Shown here: piece after piece, positions 1 through 9,192 of the stretch | Numbering within the stretch: the first letter of the stretch is position 1 | Layout: each line of letters begins with the position of its first letter | Origin: Acidimicrobiales bacterium | Lineage (GTDB): Bacteria > Actinomycetota > Acidimicrobiia > Acidimicrobiales > Iamiaceae | Direction: 5' to 3' | Length of the DNA: 42,075 bases | NCBI GenBank assembly: GCA_030447445.1 | Contig: JAUJOW010000002.1 | Span: 246,568 to 288,642 of the forward strand | The notes under the pieces: model-generated | Seen by the model: the letters and a program-made list of their open reading frames with translations, nothing else | Database searches by the model: none | What the model was told of the DNA's origin: nothing | Program-made: the position numbers and the translations under genes

Positions 1-380
1 CCCACCATGGCGCGGGGCTACAGCCGCGACACCACGATCGAGATGCGGTCTGCGGTCGACCTCGCCCGTCGCTCCTGGGAGGGAGCCGATCGAGCCCCGC
101 CGCCGCAACTGGTCAGCGGGTGCTTCTATGCCCTCGGCGGCGATGATCCATCGGCCACGCTTCGTCGGTTCACCCACGACTATCTGGCCATCTTCGGCGA
201 AGCCTTCGCGGGAGCAATGGCTCGGGCTGTCGAGGTGGCCAGCCCCCGCCGTCTTCGCCAGGCCGTGGCCGATGCCGCTGCGGCGGGGCTGGACGAGCTC
301 ATCCTGGTCCCCGCTACCAGCGGTGTGGTTGCCTCGACGCCACCATCGACGCGCTGGCAACTCGCCCGTGGGATCCCTAG
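1..380 (+). CDS. LLM-class flavin/F420-dependent oxidoreductase, C-terminal part, frameshifted
   Basis: This is the carboxy-terminal piece of a luciferase-like oxidoreductase that begins outside the window. The frame open from base 1 reads through VSGCFYALGGD, a run of helices and GLDELILVPATS, which resembles the closing strand and helix of LLM-class enzymes. After about base 328 that frame degenerates into arginine/proline-rich sequence, while another frame continues sensibly as CLDATIDALATRPWDP and stops at 378-380. One missing T in the run near 328-330 would join them. The stop overlaps the stop of the convergent helicase gene on the other strand (377-379). The substrate cannot be deduced. 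The frameshift is probably a sequence error, but real loss of the last residues is possible. Confidence 0.7.
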
Positions 381-3300
381 GCGGCGGCGTGGGCCCGTAG
401 ACGGCGGCGCACCTCCTCCCTGGTCCGGTCGAGCCGGTCGCCGACCAGCACCACCTCGTGGGCCCCGTCGAGGTCGAGGAAGAGGAACACCACCTCATCG
501 ACCGTCGCCTCCGTGATCGCCTCCACGGCCAAGGCGTAAGTGGCCCCTTGGGCGGCGTACCGCTCGATCAGCGCCTCCCGGTCGGCGTCATCGGCAGCGG
601 TGTCGGTCTTGTAGTCGACGACGACGTAGCTGGGCCCGTCCGGCCCCGTCCCCCGGTAGAGCAGGTCGATGTAGCCCTCCACGGGGACCGACTCGAGGGC
701 GACGCCGACGTAGGTCTCCCGCCACCGGCGATCGCTGGTCGACGCCGCCGCCACCCGGGGGCTCGTGAGGGCGGCCCACACGAGCGCCCGAAGCCGCTCC
801 TCTTCGCCGATCACTCCCTCGGCGGCGGCTTGGACGGCGATGGCACTGTCGAACGAGGCGAGTGCCGAGGGCTCGAGCACGTCGACCGGGTGGCGCCCGC
901 GGTGGCCGAGGCCGGCGGTGAGGTCGGCGGTCTGGAGGACGGCGTGGACGGCCCGACCCACCGCCGTGCCGTACCGGCCCTTGTTCCACGGCGGGAGCTC
1001 GAGGTCGCGTGGTTCCTTCTCGAGCCCGGCGTCGACCACCGCGCCGACTTCGCCGGCAGGGCCGACGTCGGCCGCGGCCGAGGGATCGCCGCCATCATCC
1101 TCGCCGTCGGGCCATCCGTCGTCGCCCAGACCGCCGCCGTCGAGGCCCTTGGCGATGGCGGTGGCCGACAGGGTGCGGGGGCGAGCGCCAGCGGTCAGCG
1201 CCTCCCGCAGGTCGTCGTGCCACGCCTCGTAGGCCGACGCCCAGGCCGCCACCGCGGCCGGGTCGGCGGCCCCCTCGCCGTCGCCCGCCCCGGGCACCCC
1301 GACCTCGACAGGGGCTGCGGCCGCCCCCTCGGCGGAGCCCGACGGGAGCCGGTGGACCGGGGGGCCGTCGAGGCCGGCCCGAGCCAGGAGCTCGGCGTTG
1401 GTGGCCCGGGTGTCATCCTCGGGGGTGGACCGCTGTCGGTGGACCGACACCACCAGGTGGTCCCGGGCCCGGGTGCAGGCCACGTACAGGAGGCGCAGCC
1501 GCTCCTGCGCGCTCATCTGCTCGTCGAGGGGTCGCTGCTCGGTGTACACCTCGGTGTGGACGTGCCTGCCGATCCGCAGCCCGAGCCCCCGTGGCGTCCA
1601 TGCCAGTTCCACGGGCGGACGGTGCACCGTCGCCTTGGTGGTGAGCCCCGACACGACGGCGATCGGGAACTCGAGACCCTTGGCGGCATGGACGGTGAGG
1701 ATGCGAACGGCCTCGTCGTCGGTCTCGGGCAGCACCGCTTCGGCGACTCGGTCCTGTGCTCCCTGTCGAGCCACCCAGGCCAGGTAGCCCCGCAGGTCTC
1801 CAGCGGTGGCGTCGCTCCATGCCCGTGCCTGGTCGACCACGTAGCGGAGCCGACGCCAGACGTCGCGGGGCCGGCGGCGCAGGTGGGCCAGTTCCATGAG
1901 GCGGCGGTCACGAACGATGTGATCGAGCACCTCGGAGGGGCTGAGCCAGGTACGCCGGCGGTGCAGTGACCGGAGCCACCGCAGGCCCTCGACCACCGGG
2001 TGATCGTCGGGCAGCGGCGACCTCTGGTCCTCGTCCGACGGCGCCCAACCCGGTTCGAGGCGCGGGTCCTGGTGGTTCCAACCGCCCCGGTGCGCGGACC
2101 GGTAGTCGAACAGCTCCCGGTCGCTGCACCCGAGCACCGACGAACGCAGGGCGCTGACGACGGCCAGCTCGTCGGTGGGGTCTTCGACGGCCCGCGCCGC
2201 CATCAGCAGGTCCCGCACCTCCCGGGTGGCGTAGACGAGCGAGCTCGACTCGGCCCGGGCGGGGATGCCGGCAGCGCCGAGGGCGTCCTCCAGCTGCTCG
2301 AGCGAGGTGCGGGCCGGGAGCAAGATGGCGATGTCGTCGAATCGGGCTGATCGCCACCGGCCGGTGCGGACGTCTTCGACCCGCCAGCCCTCGTCTATGG
2401 CCGCCCGCACGACACGGGCCACGTCGCCGGCTTCGGCCCGGCGCTGTTCGTCGGCCTTGCGCGATGCGTCACCCGGCTCGGCGCCGATGACGGTGACAGC
2501 GGGGCCAGCGTCCTCGGGAAGCACCCGCACCGGGGTGAGCGGTGTGAACTGGGGCTGGGAGTCCGCCGCCGCTTGGATCAGCTGGCCGAACGTGTGGTTC
2601 ACCCACGCCACCACGCCCTGGTGGGAACGGAAGTTGGCCGTGAGGTCTACGGCACCGGAGCCGAAGTGGCGCTGCGCTCGCAGGTAGAGGCCGATGTCGG
2701 CGCGGCGGAAGCGGTAGATCGACTGCTTGGGGTCACCGACGAAGAACAGGCGCCCGGGGTCGGGCTGGAGCGACTCCCAGGCCGGCCCTTCGGCGTCGGG
2801 CGGGGCGGCGATCCGCACGGCCAGCTCGATCTGGATGGGATCGGTGTCCTGGAACTCGTCGAGCAGCAGCCGCTGGTAGCGCCGGTGCAGCTCCCGGCGG
2901 ACGTGGGTGTTCCCGGGGGCGGCCACCAGGCGCCGGGCCATCACCAGCAGGTCATGGAACTCGAGGCGCCCAGCCGCTCGTCGCTCGTCGACGGCAGCGA
3001 GGGTGAACTCGGCGATGCGCTCGACCAGCACCCAGACGGCGTCCTCCAGCAGCGCGGCGCGGAGCGCCCAGAGGGCGTCGCCCACGGCCCCGACCTCTTC
3101 GCGCACCTCGGCGAGGACACCGTCCGGGTGCCACTTGGTCTTGTTGCCGCACCTGACGACCCTGCAGAGGTCCTCGATCGGTGCCAGCACGGCCACGGCG
3201 GTGGCCGGGTCGTCGACAGACGCCAGCTCGTCGGCCAGCGCCTCCAGCTCGACCAGGCGAGCGACGAGGTGGTCGCCGTCGTCGCCGTGGACTCGCCGAC

Positions 3301-4024
3301 CGGTGACCGCCCGTAGCCGCTCGGCCAGCCGGGGCAGGTCGCCGAGGTGAGGGACCGCACCGTCCGGGGGCGTTCGCAGGCCGGCGGCCATCCGATCGGC
3401 CACGAGGTCCCAGCTGCGGTTGCACTCCCGGGCCAGCTCCCGGAGGTGGGCGAGGGTGACCTCGCCAGCGGCGCTGACCAGGACGGCGTCGCGCAGGACC
3501 AGGTCCGCCACGGCGGCGTCGAGCAGCTCGTCGAGGAAGCGGTTCCATCGGGCCTCGAACTCGACCTCGGACTCGATGTCGTCGAGCACGTCCAGCGCAG
3601 GGGGGAGGTCAACGTCGAGTGGGTGTTCGAGCAGCAGGCGCTGGGCGAAGGAGTGGAGCGTGGAGATGGCCGCCCCGTCGAGCTCGGCCAGCGCTGCTGC
3701 CGCCCTGGCCTTGCCGTCGGCGTCGAGGCGGACGGCGTGGAACCAGCCGGTGTGGACCACCTTCTCGAGTGCTCGCCGCAGCCTGTCGCGCAGCTCGGTG
3801 GCGGCCTTCTCGGTGAAGGTGATGGCGGCGATGTGACGCATCGGTACGGCCGCCACCTCGTCGAGGACGAGGGCCAGCACCCGGTCGACGAGCATGCTCG
3901 TCTTCCCCGACCCCGCGCCGGCGGAGACGAACAGCGTCTCGTCGAGCGCGGTCCGGATGCGAGCCCGGGTGCCCTCGTCGGGTGGAACCGCGGCTCGGTC
4001 GGGCACGGGCTCAGGCAGCGTCAT
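377..4024 (-). CDS. AddA/RecB-like UvrD-family helicase-nuclease
   Basis: The predicted 1215-residue protein is a superfamily 1A helicase with a C-terminal RecB-type nuclease. It shows Walker A (SAGAGSGKT, 34-42), motif Ia (TFTEKAATELRDRL), Walker B (LLLDEFQDTDP), motif III (FVGDPKQSIYRFRRADI), motif V (LTVHAAKGLEFP) and motif VI (LYVACTRARDHL). The nuclease end has a GRAVHAVLQ helix, D1120, D1137 and K1139 (VVVDYKTD). The likely role is motor and nuclease subunit of a two-subunit complex that resects double-strand breaks. The ATG at 4024 is chosen because it follows the neighbour's stop with a 14-nt overlap; the open frame extends further upstream but only as a shadow of that neighbour. AddA-like fits better than mycobacterial AdnB because the partner lacks a motor. 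Confidence 0.9.
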   Translation of the reverse strand: MTLPEPVPDRAAVPPDEGTRARIRTALDETLFVSAGAGSGKTSMLVDRVLALVLDEVAAVPMRHIAAITFTEKAATELRDRLRRALEKVVHTGWFHAVRLDADGKARAAAALAELDGAAISTLHSFAQRLLLEHPLDVDLPPALDVLDDIESEVEFEARWNRFLDELLDAAVADLVLRDAVLVSAAGEVTLAHLRELARECNRSWDLVADRMAAGLRTPPDGAVPHLGDLPRLAERLRAVTGRRVHGDDGDHLVARLVELEALADELASVDDPATAVAVLAPIEDLCRVVRCGNKTKWHPDGVLAEVREEVGAVGDALWALRAALLEDAVWVLVERIAEFTLAAVDERRAAGRLEFHDLLVMARRLVAAPGNTHVRRELHRRYQRLLLDEFQDTDPIQIELAVRIAAPPDAEGPAWESLQPDPGRLFFVGDPKQSIYRFRRADIGLYLRAQRHFGSGAVDLTANFRSHQGVVAWVNHTFGQLIQAAADSQPQFTPLTPVRVLPEDAGPAVTVIGAEPGDASRKADEQRRAEAGDVARVVRAAIDEGWRVEDVRTGRWRSARFDDIAILLPARTSLEQLEDALGAAGIPARAESSSLVYATREVRDLLMAARAVEDPTDELAVVSALRSSVLGCSDRELFDYRSAHRGGWNHQDPRLEPGWAPSDEDQRSPLPDDHPVVEGLRWLRSLHRRRTWLSPSEVLDHIVRDRRLMELAHLRRRPRDVWRRLRYVVDQARAWSDATAGDLRGYLAWVARQGAQDRVAEAVLPETDDEAVRILTVHAAKGLEFPIAVVSGLTTKATVHRPPVELAWTPRGLGLRIGRHVHTEVYTEQRPLDEQMSAQERLRLLYVACTRARDHLVVSVHRQRSTPEDDTRATNAELLARAGLDGPPVHRLPSGSAEGAAAAPVEVGVPGAGDGEGAADPAAVAAWASAYEAWHDDLREALTAGARPRTLSATAIAKGLDGGGLGDDGWPDGEDDGGDPSAAADVGPAGEVGAVVDAGLEKEPRDLELPPWNKGRYGTAVGRAVHAVLQTADLTAGLGHRGRHPVDVLEPSALASFDSAIAVQAAAEGVIGEEERLRALVWAALTSPRVAAASTSDRRWRETYVGVALESVPVEGYIDLLYRGTGPDGPSYVVVDYKTDTAADDADREALIERYAAQGATYALAVEAITEATVDEVVFLFLDLDGAHEVVLVGDRLDRTREEVRRRLRAHAAA

Positions 4025-7000
4025 CGTCGGCCTCTTCCATCGTGGCGTCGGGCTCGGCTTCCTCATCGTCGAGGTCGCCCAGCCATGGCGCCAGCGCCGG
4101 GTCGGCGGCCTTCCGGTCACAGGCCCGGCGGAGATCGGCTGCACCCAGGCCGTCGGGGTCGCAGGCCCAGCAGGAGACGTAGCCGGTGTCGTCGCGCGGG
4201 GGCGGCAGGGCATGGAAGGCCCCGGCTTCGATGCCGGCCACGATGCGGCCCACGGCGCGGACGAAGCGACGATGGGCCTCCGCATCGATCGGCCCGCCCC
4301 GGAAGGCGAACCTCCGCTTGCTCGAGACGAACCAGTAGTGGGCGGCGACCGGCCCCTCCACGGGCAGCCCGTTGACCCGGGCCCAGGCCCGTGCCGCGAG
4401 GGCGTAGACGGGCAGCTGGATCCTGCGACCGCCGGCCACCCGATCAGCGTCGAGGTTGGTGTACTGACGGTCCGAGCCGGTCTTGTAGTCGAGCACCACC
4501 AGGCCCCCGTCGGCCGTGCGGTCGAGCCGGTCGACGCTCCCCCGGAAGCGCACGCACCGGCCGTCGTCGAGCGGCACAGCCACCTCCCCCACCTCGGCGC
4601 CCGGCAGGCCGAAGGCCAGCTCGCTGGCCACGGGTGTCGCCTCCCGGGTGGCCCGGTGGGCGGCGTCGTGGCCGAGGAAGGCGACGAGATCGCGCCAGAG
4701 CTGCGCTCGCCGGTGCTGCCAGTAGACGGCACGGCCGGTGACACCCCGAGCCTCGACGTCGTCGCAGCATGCTCCGAAGACGGCCCGCAGGGACTCGGCA
4801 TGGACCTCCGACCAGGCATCGGTCGCCCGTGGCAGGCCGCCACCGGCGATGAGGCCGGCGAGGAAGCGGTCGAGGGTGGCGTGTACGAGGCTCCCGGTGT
4901 CGAGCGCGCTGAGATCGACGATGGCCTCCGGGTCCTCGACCGGGCGCACCCCGAGAAGGGTCTCCATCAGGTAGGCGAACGGGCACGACGCCCACTTCTC
5001 GAGCCGGGTCGCGGAGGTGACGGCATCGGTGGGAGCGGGGACGGCGCAGCCGGCCAGGTTGCCGTCGTAGGCCGTGAAGCGGGCACTCCGCCGAGCGGTC
5101 ACGAGGCGGACCCCTCGGTCGAGGACCGGATCGGCCGATCGACCGGGGTGGGCGGTGAGCGGCTGACCGCCGGCGAGGGCACCGAGGCGGTACTCCTGGC
5201 CGGTGGTCGGCACGGCCAGGCCCAACACGGCATCGGCGAACGACGCCACGTGGCGCAGCCATGGGGCCGAGAGGCCGATGAGCTCGTCGGCGGCGAGCCG
5301 TCGTTCACCTCCCCGCACCTGGGCGACGACGTCGAGCAGCCAGCGGGACGGCACCTGCGCCGCCGTGCGGCGAAGATCGCCCCTCGGAGCGATGAGAACC
5401 CGGTGGTCAGCCGACGCCATGGCGGCCAGGAACCGACGGTGGGTCCGACCGAGGTTGTCGCTGGCGAGGGGCAGGTCGCCGTCGAGCAGCCGTCGGTCGC
5501 CGTCGGAGAGGAGCGAGTCCTCGAGCCGGGCGGCGGGGAAGGTGCCCTCGGCCAGACCGACCATGACGACGAGGTCGAGGTCGGTACCGGATCCGGTGCC
5601 GATGGGTCCGACCTGGATGCCGTGGCCGAGGCGACCCACCCGGCCAAGGTCGGCGTCCAGCTCGAGCTCCAGGGCGCGTCGGAAGGCGTCGATGCTGGGG
5701 GCCGGATCGATCTCGTCGAGCCCGGCCAGGCGCTCGACGGCGGCCTCGACCTTCGTTGCCGCCACCCTCTCGGCCGGTGGCCACCATCGGCGGTGGTGCT
5801 CGTCACCCACCAGTCGAGCGGTGGCTCGCAGGACCCACCGGGCGAGGCCGCTCCAGGAGCGCGGGGCACCGTCGAGCTCGGCCTGGAGTCGGGCGACGAA
5901 GCCGGCGAGCTGCTCGGCCCGGTCGGCTTCGGCGCGGGCCCGCCGTCCCGCCCCCGGGCCCTCCTCGCCGTCCCGGCGGTCGGCGACATGCCGTTGCTCG
6001 GCGGCGTGCCGGGCGAGACGACCGGCCCAGTCGGCACCGCCGACCACGCCCGCCCCCCGCGACACCCGGGCCCACGCCGAGACCGGCACCGGGCGGCCAT
6101 CGTGGCGCACCACGCCCGAGGCGAGCAGACCGACCACCTGACGGCGACGCCAACCGCCCTCGGGCAGGGCCAGCAGGCCGAGCAGGAAGCGACCGAGCAC
6201 CCGCTCCCGCAACGGCCGGACCGCTGCTCCGTTGAATGGCAGGCCCACGGCAGCGAGGTGCTCGTGGATCAGCCGGGCGTACGGCTCACGAGCTGCGTGC
6301 AAGAGGGCGATGCGTTCCATCGGCGTGCCGGCCCGGATCGCCGCCACCACGGATCGGACCGCCGCCCGCACCTCCTCGTCGGCGTCGGTGGCGGTGATGA
6401 TCTCGACGTCGGTGGCGGTGACGACCGGCGGCGCCGACGGTCCCGATCGTTCGGATCCGGTGACGCCCAGGCGATCGAGGGAGCGGTCGGTGCCGGCGTC
6501 GGCGTCGGGCACACCGGTGACGCCGGCGAGGACGACGACGTCGATGCGCTGACCGAGGGCCCTGATCAGGTGCGAGGGCCCCGGAGCGAGGTCATCGGGG
6601 AGGAAGACCACCACGCTCCCCAGCTCGTCGACCAGGGGACTGCCCTGCTCGACGGCCTCCCGGGCCGCGACCAAGAGGTCGGCCTCGTCGTACCAGCGGC
6701 CGGCCAGCCGGGCCCGCACGGCGCGATGGACCCGCACGACCTCCCCGGCCAGCGGGCGGCCGTGTCGTGCCAGAAGGGCGAGCCCCGGCGGCTCCTCGCC
6801 CGTCGAGCCCGCCGGGTGGGCCGCCCACAACGAGCTGAGCTCCCGGTGCGCGGCCACGAGCGCCAACTCGGTGGCCGGGTGCACGGCCACCGACTCGAAC
6901 GTGCCCGGTGCCTCGGCGAGGACGGCCCGCACGGCGGCACCGGCCACCGGTGTGGTCACCGGGCGACGGCCGCTGCCGAGGGCGCCGGCGGCAAGCAGCT

Positions 7001-7223
7001 CGGCCAGCCGGTACACGGTGACCAAGGTGATGGCCGCCACCCCTCCTGGCAACCCGGCGAGGCGCCGGCGCAGCGCCACCCCGGCGGCGTTGGTGGGCAC
7101 GACCACGGTGACGGGGGCCAGCCGATCCCCCGCCTTGGCTGCGAGGACGAGCGCCTCGAGGCGCTGGGAGGCCTCGGCGCCGAAGCGCACGGAGTGGGCG
7201 GTCACAGCCATCGACCCGACCAT
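4011..7223 (-). CDS. AddB-like PD-(D/E)XK nuclease subunit with Fe-S cysteines
   Basis: This protein of about 1070 residues is the likely partner of the AddA-like helicase that it overlaps by 14 nt. The N-terminal half resembles an inactivated helicase: where a Walker A loop is expected it reads VVVPTNAAGVALRRRL, with no GKT. The C-terminal nuclease is intact by eye: GSLVH (H781), D898, D912 and K914 (VVLDYKTG). Cysteines at 747, 1018, 1021 and 1035 bracket the nuclease as in Fe-S AddB proteins, although the last spacing is longer than the usual C-X5-C. The ATG at 7223 has an AGGGGG Shine-Dalgarno 5 nt upstream; GTG 7229 is an alternative. It would act in the cytoplasm on DNA ends. Confidence 0.82.
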   Translation of the reverse strand: MVGSMAVTAHSVRFGAEASQRLEALVLAAKAGDRLAPVTVVVPTNAAGVALRRRLAGLPGGVAAITLVTVYRLAELLAAGALGSGRRPVTTPVAGAAVRAVLAEAPGTFESVAVHPATELALVAAHRELSSLWAAHPAGSTGEEPPGLALLARHGRPLAGEVVRVHRAVRARLAGRWYDEADLLVAAREAVEQGSPLVDELGSVVVFLPDDLAPGPSHLIRALGQRIDVVVLAGVTGVPDADAGTDRSLDRLGVTGSERSGPSAPPVVTATDVEIITATDADEEVRAAVRSVVAAIRAGTPMERIALLHAAREPYARLIHEHLAAVGLPFNGAAVRPLRERVLGRFLLGLLALPEGGWRRRQVVGLLASGVVRHDGRPVPVSAWARVSRGAGVVGGADWAGRLARHAAEQRHVADRRDGEEGPGAGRRARAEADRAEQLAGFVARLQAELDGAPRSWSGLARWVLRATARLVGDEHHRRWWPPAERVAATKVEAAVERLAGLDEIDPAPSIDAFRRALELELDADLGRVGRLGHGIQVGPIGTGSGTDLDLVVMVGLAEGTFPAARLEDSLLSDGDRRLLDGDLPLASDNLGRTHRRFLAAMASADHRVLIAPRGDLRRTAAQVPSRWLLDVVAQVRGGERRLAADELIGLSAPWLRHVASFADAVLGLAVPTTGQEYRLGALAGGQPLTAHPGRSADPVLDRGVRLVTARRSARFTAYDGNLAGCAVPAPTDAVTSATRLEKWASCPFAYLMETLLGVRPVEDPEAIVDLSALDTGSLVHATLDRFLAGLIAGGGLPRATDAWSEVHAESLRAVFGACCDDVEARGVTGRAVYWQHRRAQLWRDLVAFLGHDAAHRATREATPVASELAFGLPGAEVGEVAVPLDDGRCVRFRGSVDRLDRTADGGLVVLDYKTGSDRQYTNLDADRVAGGRRIQLPVYALAARAWARVNGLPVEGPVAAHYWFVSSKRRFAFRGGPIDAEAHRRFVRAVGRIVAGIEAGAFHALPPPRDDTGYVSCWACDPDGLGAADLRRACDRKAADPALAPWLGDLDDEEAEPDATMEEADDDAA

Positions 7224-7292
7224 ACGCACCCCCTGTGACAGTGGCGGGGAACCCTGGCAGCGTCGCTCCGCGACACCGTCATACGGGGTGCG

Positions 7293-7298
7293 TAGGGT
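7293..7298 (+). promoter_or_regulatory. Candidate leaderless -10 box (TAGGGT)
   Basis: TAGGGT lies exactly 6 nt before the ATG at 7305 and no Shine-Dalgarno is visible. This spacing places the transcription start at the start codon, as in actinobacterial leaderless genes. It sits in the short gap between the divergent AddB-like gene and the nuclease pair. Confidence 0.5.
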
Positions 7299-7304
7299 CC
7301 GGCC

Positions 7305-8246
7305 ATGGGCTCGCCCCCACCGTCACTGGCCGCCATCCTCGCCACCCACCTCTCCGGTGACGGCGCGACGGCCACCGATCCGGTCGGCCCGGCTGCGCTG
7401 GCCGAGCTGCGGGGCCGCCTCGAAGCGGCTGCCCGCGCCGCCGTCCTCGAGGCCGACCTCCCCGGCGATGCCGGGCCGCTCCGGCTGCCCAAGCACCGCA
7501 TCGCCGCCCTGCTCGACTGCGAGCGGCACGTGCTCGCCGCTCTGAGCGACGGGCTCGGAGACGGCCTCGGGGAGGACCCTCGGGCCGTGGCGCTCGGCCG
7601 CCTCGTCGACGTGCTGACCGGCTACCGGGTGCTCAAGGGTCCCGCCGCCAGGCGAGACCTGGCCATGGGCACCGAGCTCATCCGGGCCGACGCCGGTGAC
7701 CGTCCCGATGCCGTCCTCAACTGGCTCGACGGCCTCACCACGGATGAACGAGGCGATCTCACCACCGAGCTCGACCGACGGCTCGACCGCCTTCTGGCCG
7801 GCTGGCCCTCCTTCGACCCCGCGTGGTGGCCCCGCACCCAGGAGCCGGTCGCGCTGACGCTGGCCGACGGCCAGGTGGTGGTGTCGGGCCGTCTCGACGT
7901 CACCGTCGGCGGGCCTCCGACGGCGTGGCCGATGGCGGTCATCGAGGTGAAGTCCGGGCGCTTCAGCGGGGCCGCCCTCGACGAGCAGCTCCTCTACGCG
8001 CTGCTGGTGGCCCTGCGCGACGGTCGCGCTCCGGGGCTGGTGGTGACGTGCGCAGCGTTGTCCGACGGACCCGTCGCCTATCCGGTGACCATCGCCCACC
8101 TCCGCCCCGCAGCGGGTCGTCTGGAGGCGGCGCTCGCCGCCGCCGGGCGGCTCGCCGGCGGTCGTCACCGGCCGATCGAGCGGGCGTCGTGGCGGTGCCG
8201 GCCGTGCCCCGCCCAGCGGTCATGCTCCACCTACGACGGGCGCTGA
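7305..8246 (+). CDS. Small Fe-S PD-(D/E)XK nuclease, Cas4/AddB-like, intact active site
   Basis: This 313-residue protein has the layout of a stand-alone Cas4 or AddB nuclease domain. One cysteine lies near the N-terminus (C72, LLDCERHVLA). The active-site strands are SGRLDVT (D198) and AVIEVKSG (E214, K216), followed by a glutamine helix (DEQLLYALL). The C-terminus carries C298-X2-C301-X5-C307 (CRPCPAQRSC), the exact 1+3 pattern of Fe-S nucleases. It is divergent from the AddAB-like genes and ends 1 nt before the next start (TGAG ATG), so the two are translationally coupled. There is no CRISPR array or cas gene nearby, so a repair or defence nuclease is more likely than true Cas4. The family assignment rests on motifs only. 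Confidence 0.75.
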   Translation: MGSPPPSLAAILATHLSGDGATATDPVGPAALAELRGRLEAAARAAVLEADLPGDAGPLRLPKHRIAALLDCERHVLAALSDGLGDGLGEDPRAVALGRLVDVLTGYRVLKGPAARRDLAMGTELIRADAGDRPDAVLNWLDGLTTDERGDLTTELDRRLDRLLAGWPSFDPAWWPRTQEPVALTLADGQVVVSGRLDVTVGGPPTAWPMAVIEVKSGRFSGAALDEQLLYALLVALRDGRAPGLVVTCAALSDGPVAYPVTIAHLRPAAGRLEAALAAAGRLAGGRHRPIERASWRCRPCPAQRSCSTYDGR

Positions 8247-8247
8247 G

Positions 8248-9192
8248 ATGGCCACCGATCCGCAGCACCGCGGCGTGGAACGGGCGCTGATCGACGCCCT
8301 CGAACCGGTCGCGTCCGGCCTTCCGGAGGGGAAGTACGCATCAACGGAGCCGGCGCTCCGCGTGGCGGTGAGGCACAACGACCTGGGCGACGCGGCCCGC
8401 TGCCCCGCACAGGTGGCGATGGCGGGGCCATCGCCGTTCACGCCCAACGCCGACGTCGCCACCCCGTCCCTGGCGCTCGCCGTCCTCGACCAGATGGTCC
8501 ACGGCGACCCCGCCCCCGATCCGGTCACCGCCTATCGGGCCGCGTTCGCCGATGGTGGGCGGGACCAGTTCCCCTGGGAGTGGCTCGGCGGTGGCGACCG
8601 GCGCCATCCCGTCACCACCGCCGACAAGGCGGTCTGTGCGATGCGAGCGGTCGAGCGGGCCACGGCCGTGGCCAGGGTGGTCCCCCACCTCCGCGCCCGC
8701 GTCACCCGCGTAGGCGAGCGGTGCCGGTGGAACCACCCAGAGCGACCGGTGCGGCTCCAGGGCCGGGTCGACCTCGTCATCGGGCCGCTGCTGCCGGCGG
8801 CCACCGCCGAGCTGCTCGTCGTCTTCCCCGGAAGCTGGTCACCGCTCATCCGGCCCCGCCTGGCCTACGAGGCCGTGCTGCTCACGGTGCACGGCCAACG
8901 ACCGGCGACGGTCACCGCCGTGTGCCTGGCCGAAGGCCGCACCTACTCCCAGCCGGTGACCCCTGATCTCCTCGACGAGGGCGTCGCCGCAACGGCCACC
9001 GCTGTCGCCGCCGTCGCCGGAGGGCTCCGGAAGGAACCCCGCCAGCTCCCCCGCCAGCCCGGACCGCACTGCGGACGGTGCCGGTCGGCGCCGGCCTGTG
9101 GCCCGGGGACGGCCTGGCTGGACGGGCCGGGGCGGCGGCGCTCCGGGTTCCTCGTCGGGTCCGACGATCTCCCCGGCGTCGAAGAGATGTGA
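8248..9192 (+). CDS. Degenerate Fe-S nuclease-like protein, partner of the preceding gene
   Basis: This 314-residue protein repeats its neighbour's architecture. An early cysteine (C52, DAARCPAQVA) and a C-terminal C275-X2-C278-X5-C284 (CGRCRSAPAC) suggest the same Fe-S-locked nuclease fold. The first acidic position survives (D175, LQGRVDLVIG), but the next strand reads AELLVVFPG, so the ExK pair is lost and cleavage is unlikely. A structural or regulatory role beside the active nuclease is inferred. The start overlaps the upstream stop context (TGAGATG), which gives coupling and roughly equal expression. A downstream repeat element begins right after the stop. No function has been shown; homology is judged by eye from cysteine spacing. 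Confidence 0.65.
   Translation: MATDPQHRGVERALIDALEPVASGLPEGKYASTEPALRVAVRHNDLGDAARCPAQVAMAGPSPFTPNADVATPSLALAVLDQMVHGDPAPDPVTAYRAAFADGGRDQFPWEWLGGGDRRHPVTTADKAVCAMRAVERATAVARVVPHLRARVTRVGERCRWNHPERPVRLQGRVDLVIGPLLPAATAELLVVFPGSWSPLIRPRLAYEAVLLTVHGQRPATVTAVCLAEGRTYSQPVTPDLLDEGVAATATAVAAVAGGLRKEPRQLPRQPGPHCGRCRSAPACGPGTAWLDGPGRRRSGFLVGSDDLPGVEEM

Noticed and set aside
3894..7238. Open frame of 1114 codons on the plus strand
   Set aside because: It lies antisense to the AddB-like gene, has biased Gly/Glu/Val composition typical of high-GC shadow frames and no recognisable motif.
7305..9192. True Cas4 or CRISPR adaptation genes
   Set aside because: The cysteine pattern fits, but no cas1, cas2 or array is present, and the neighbours are AddAB-like.
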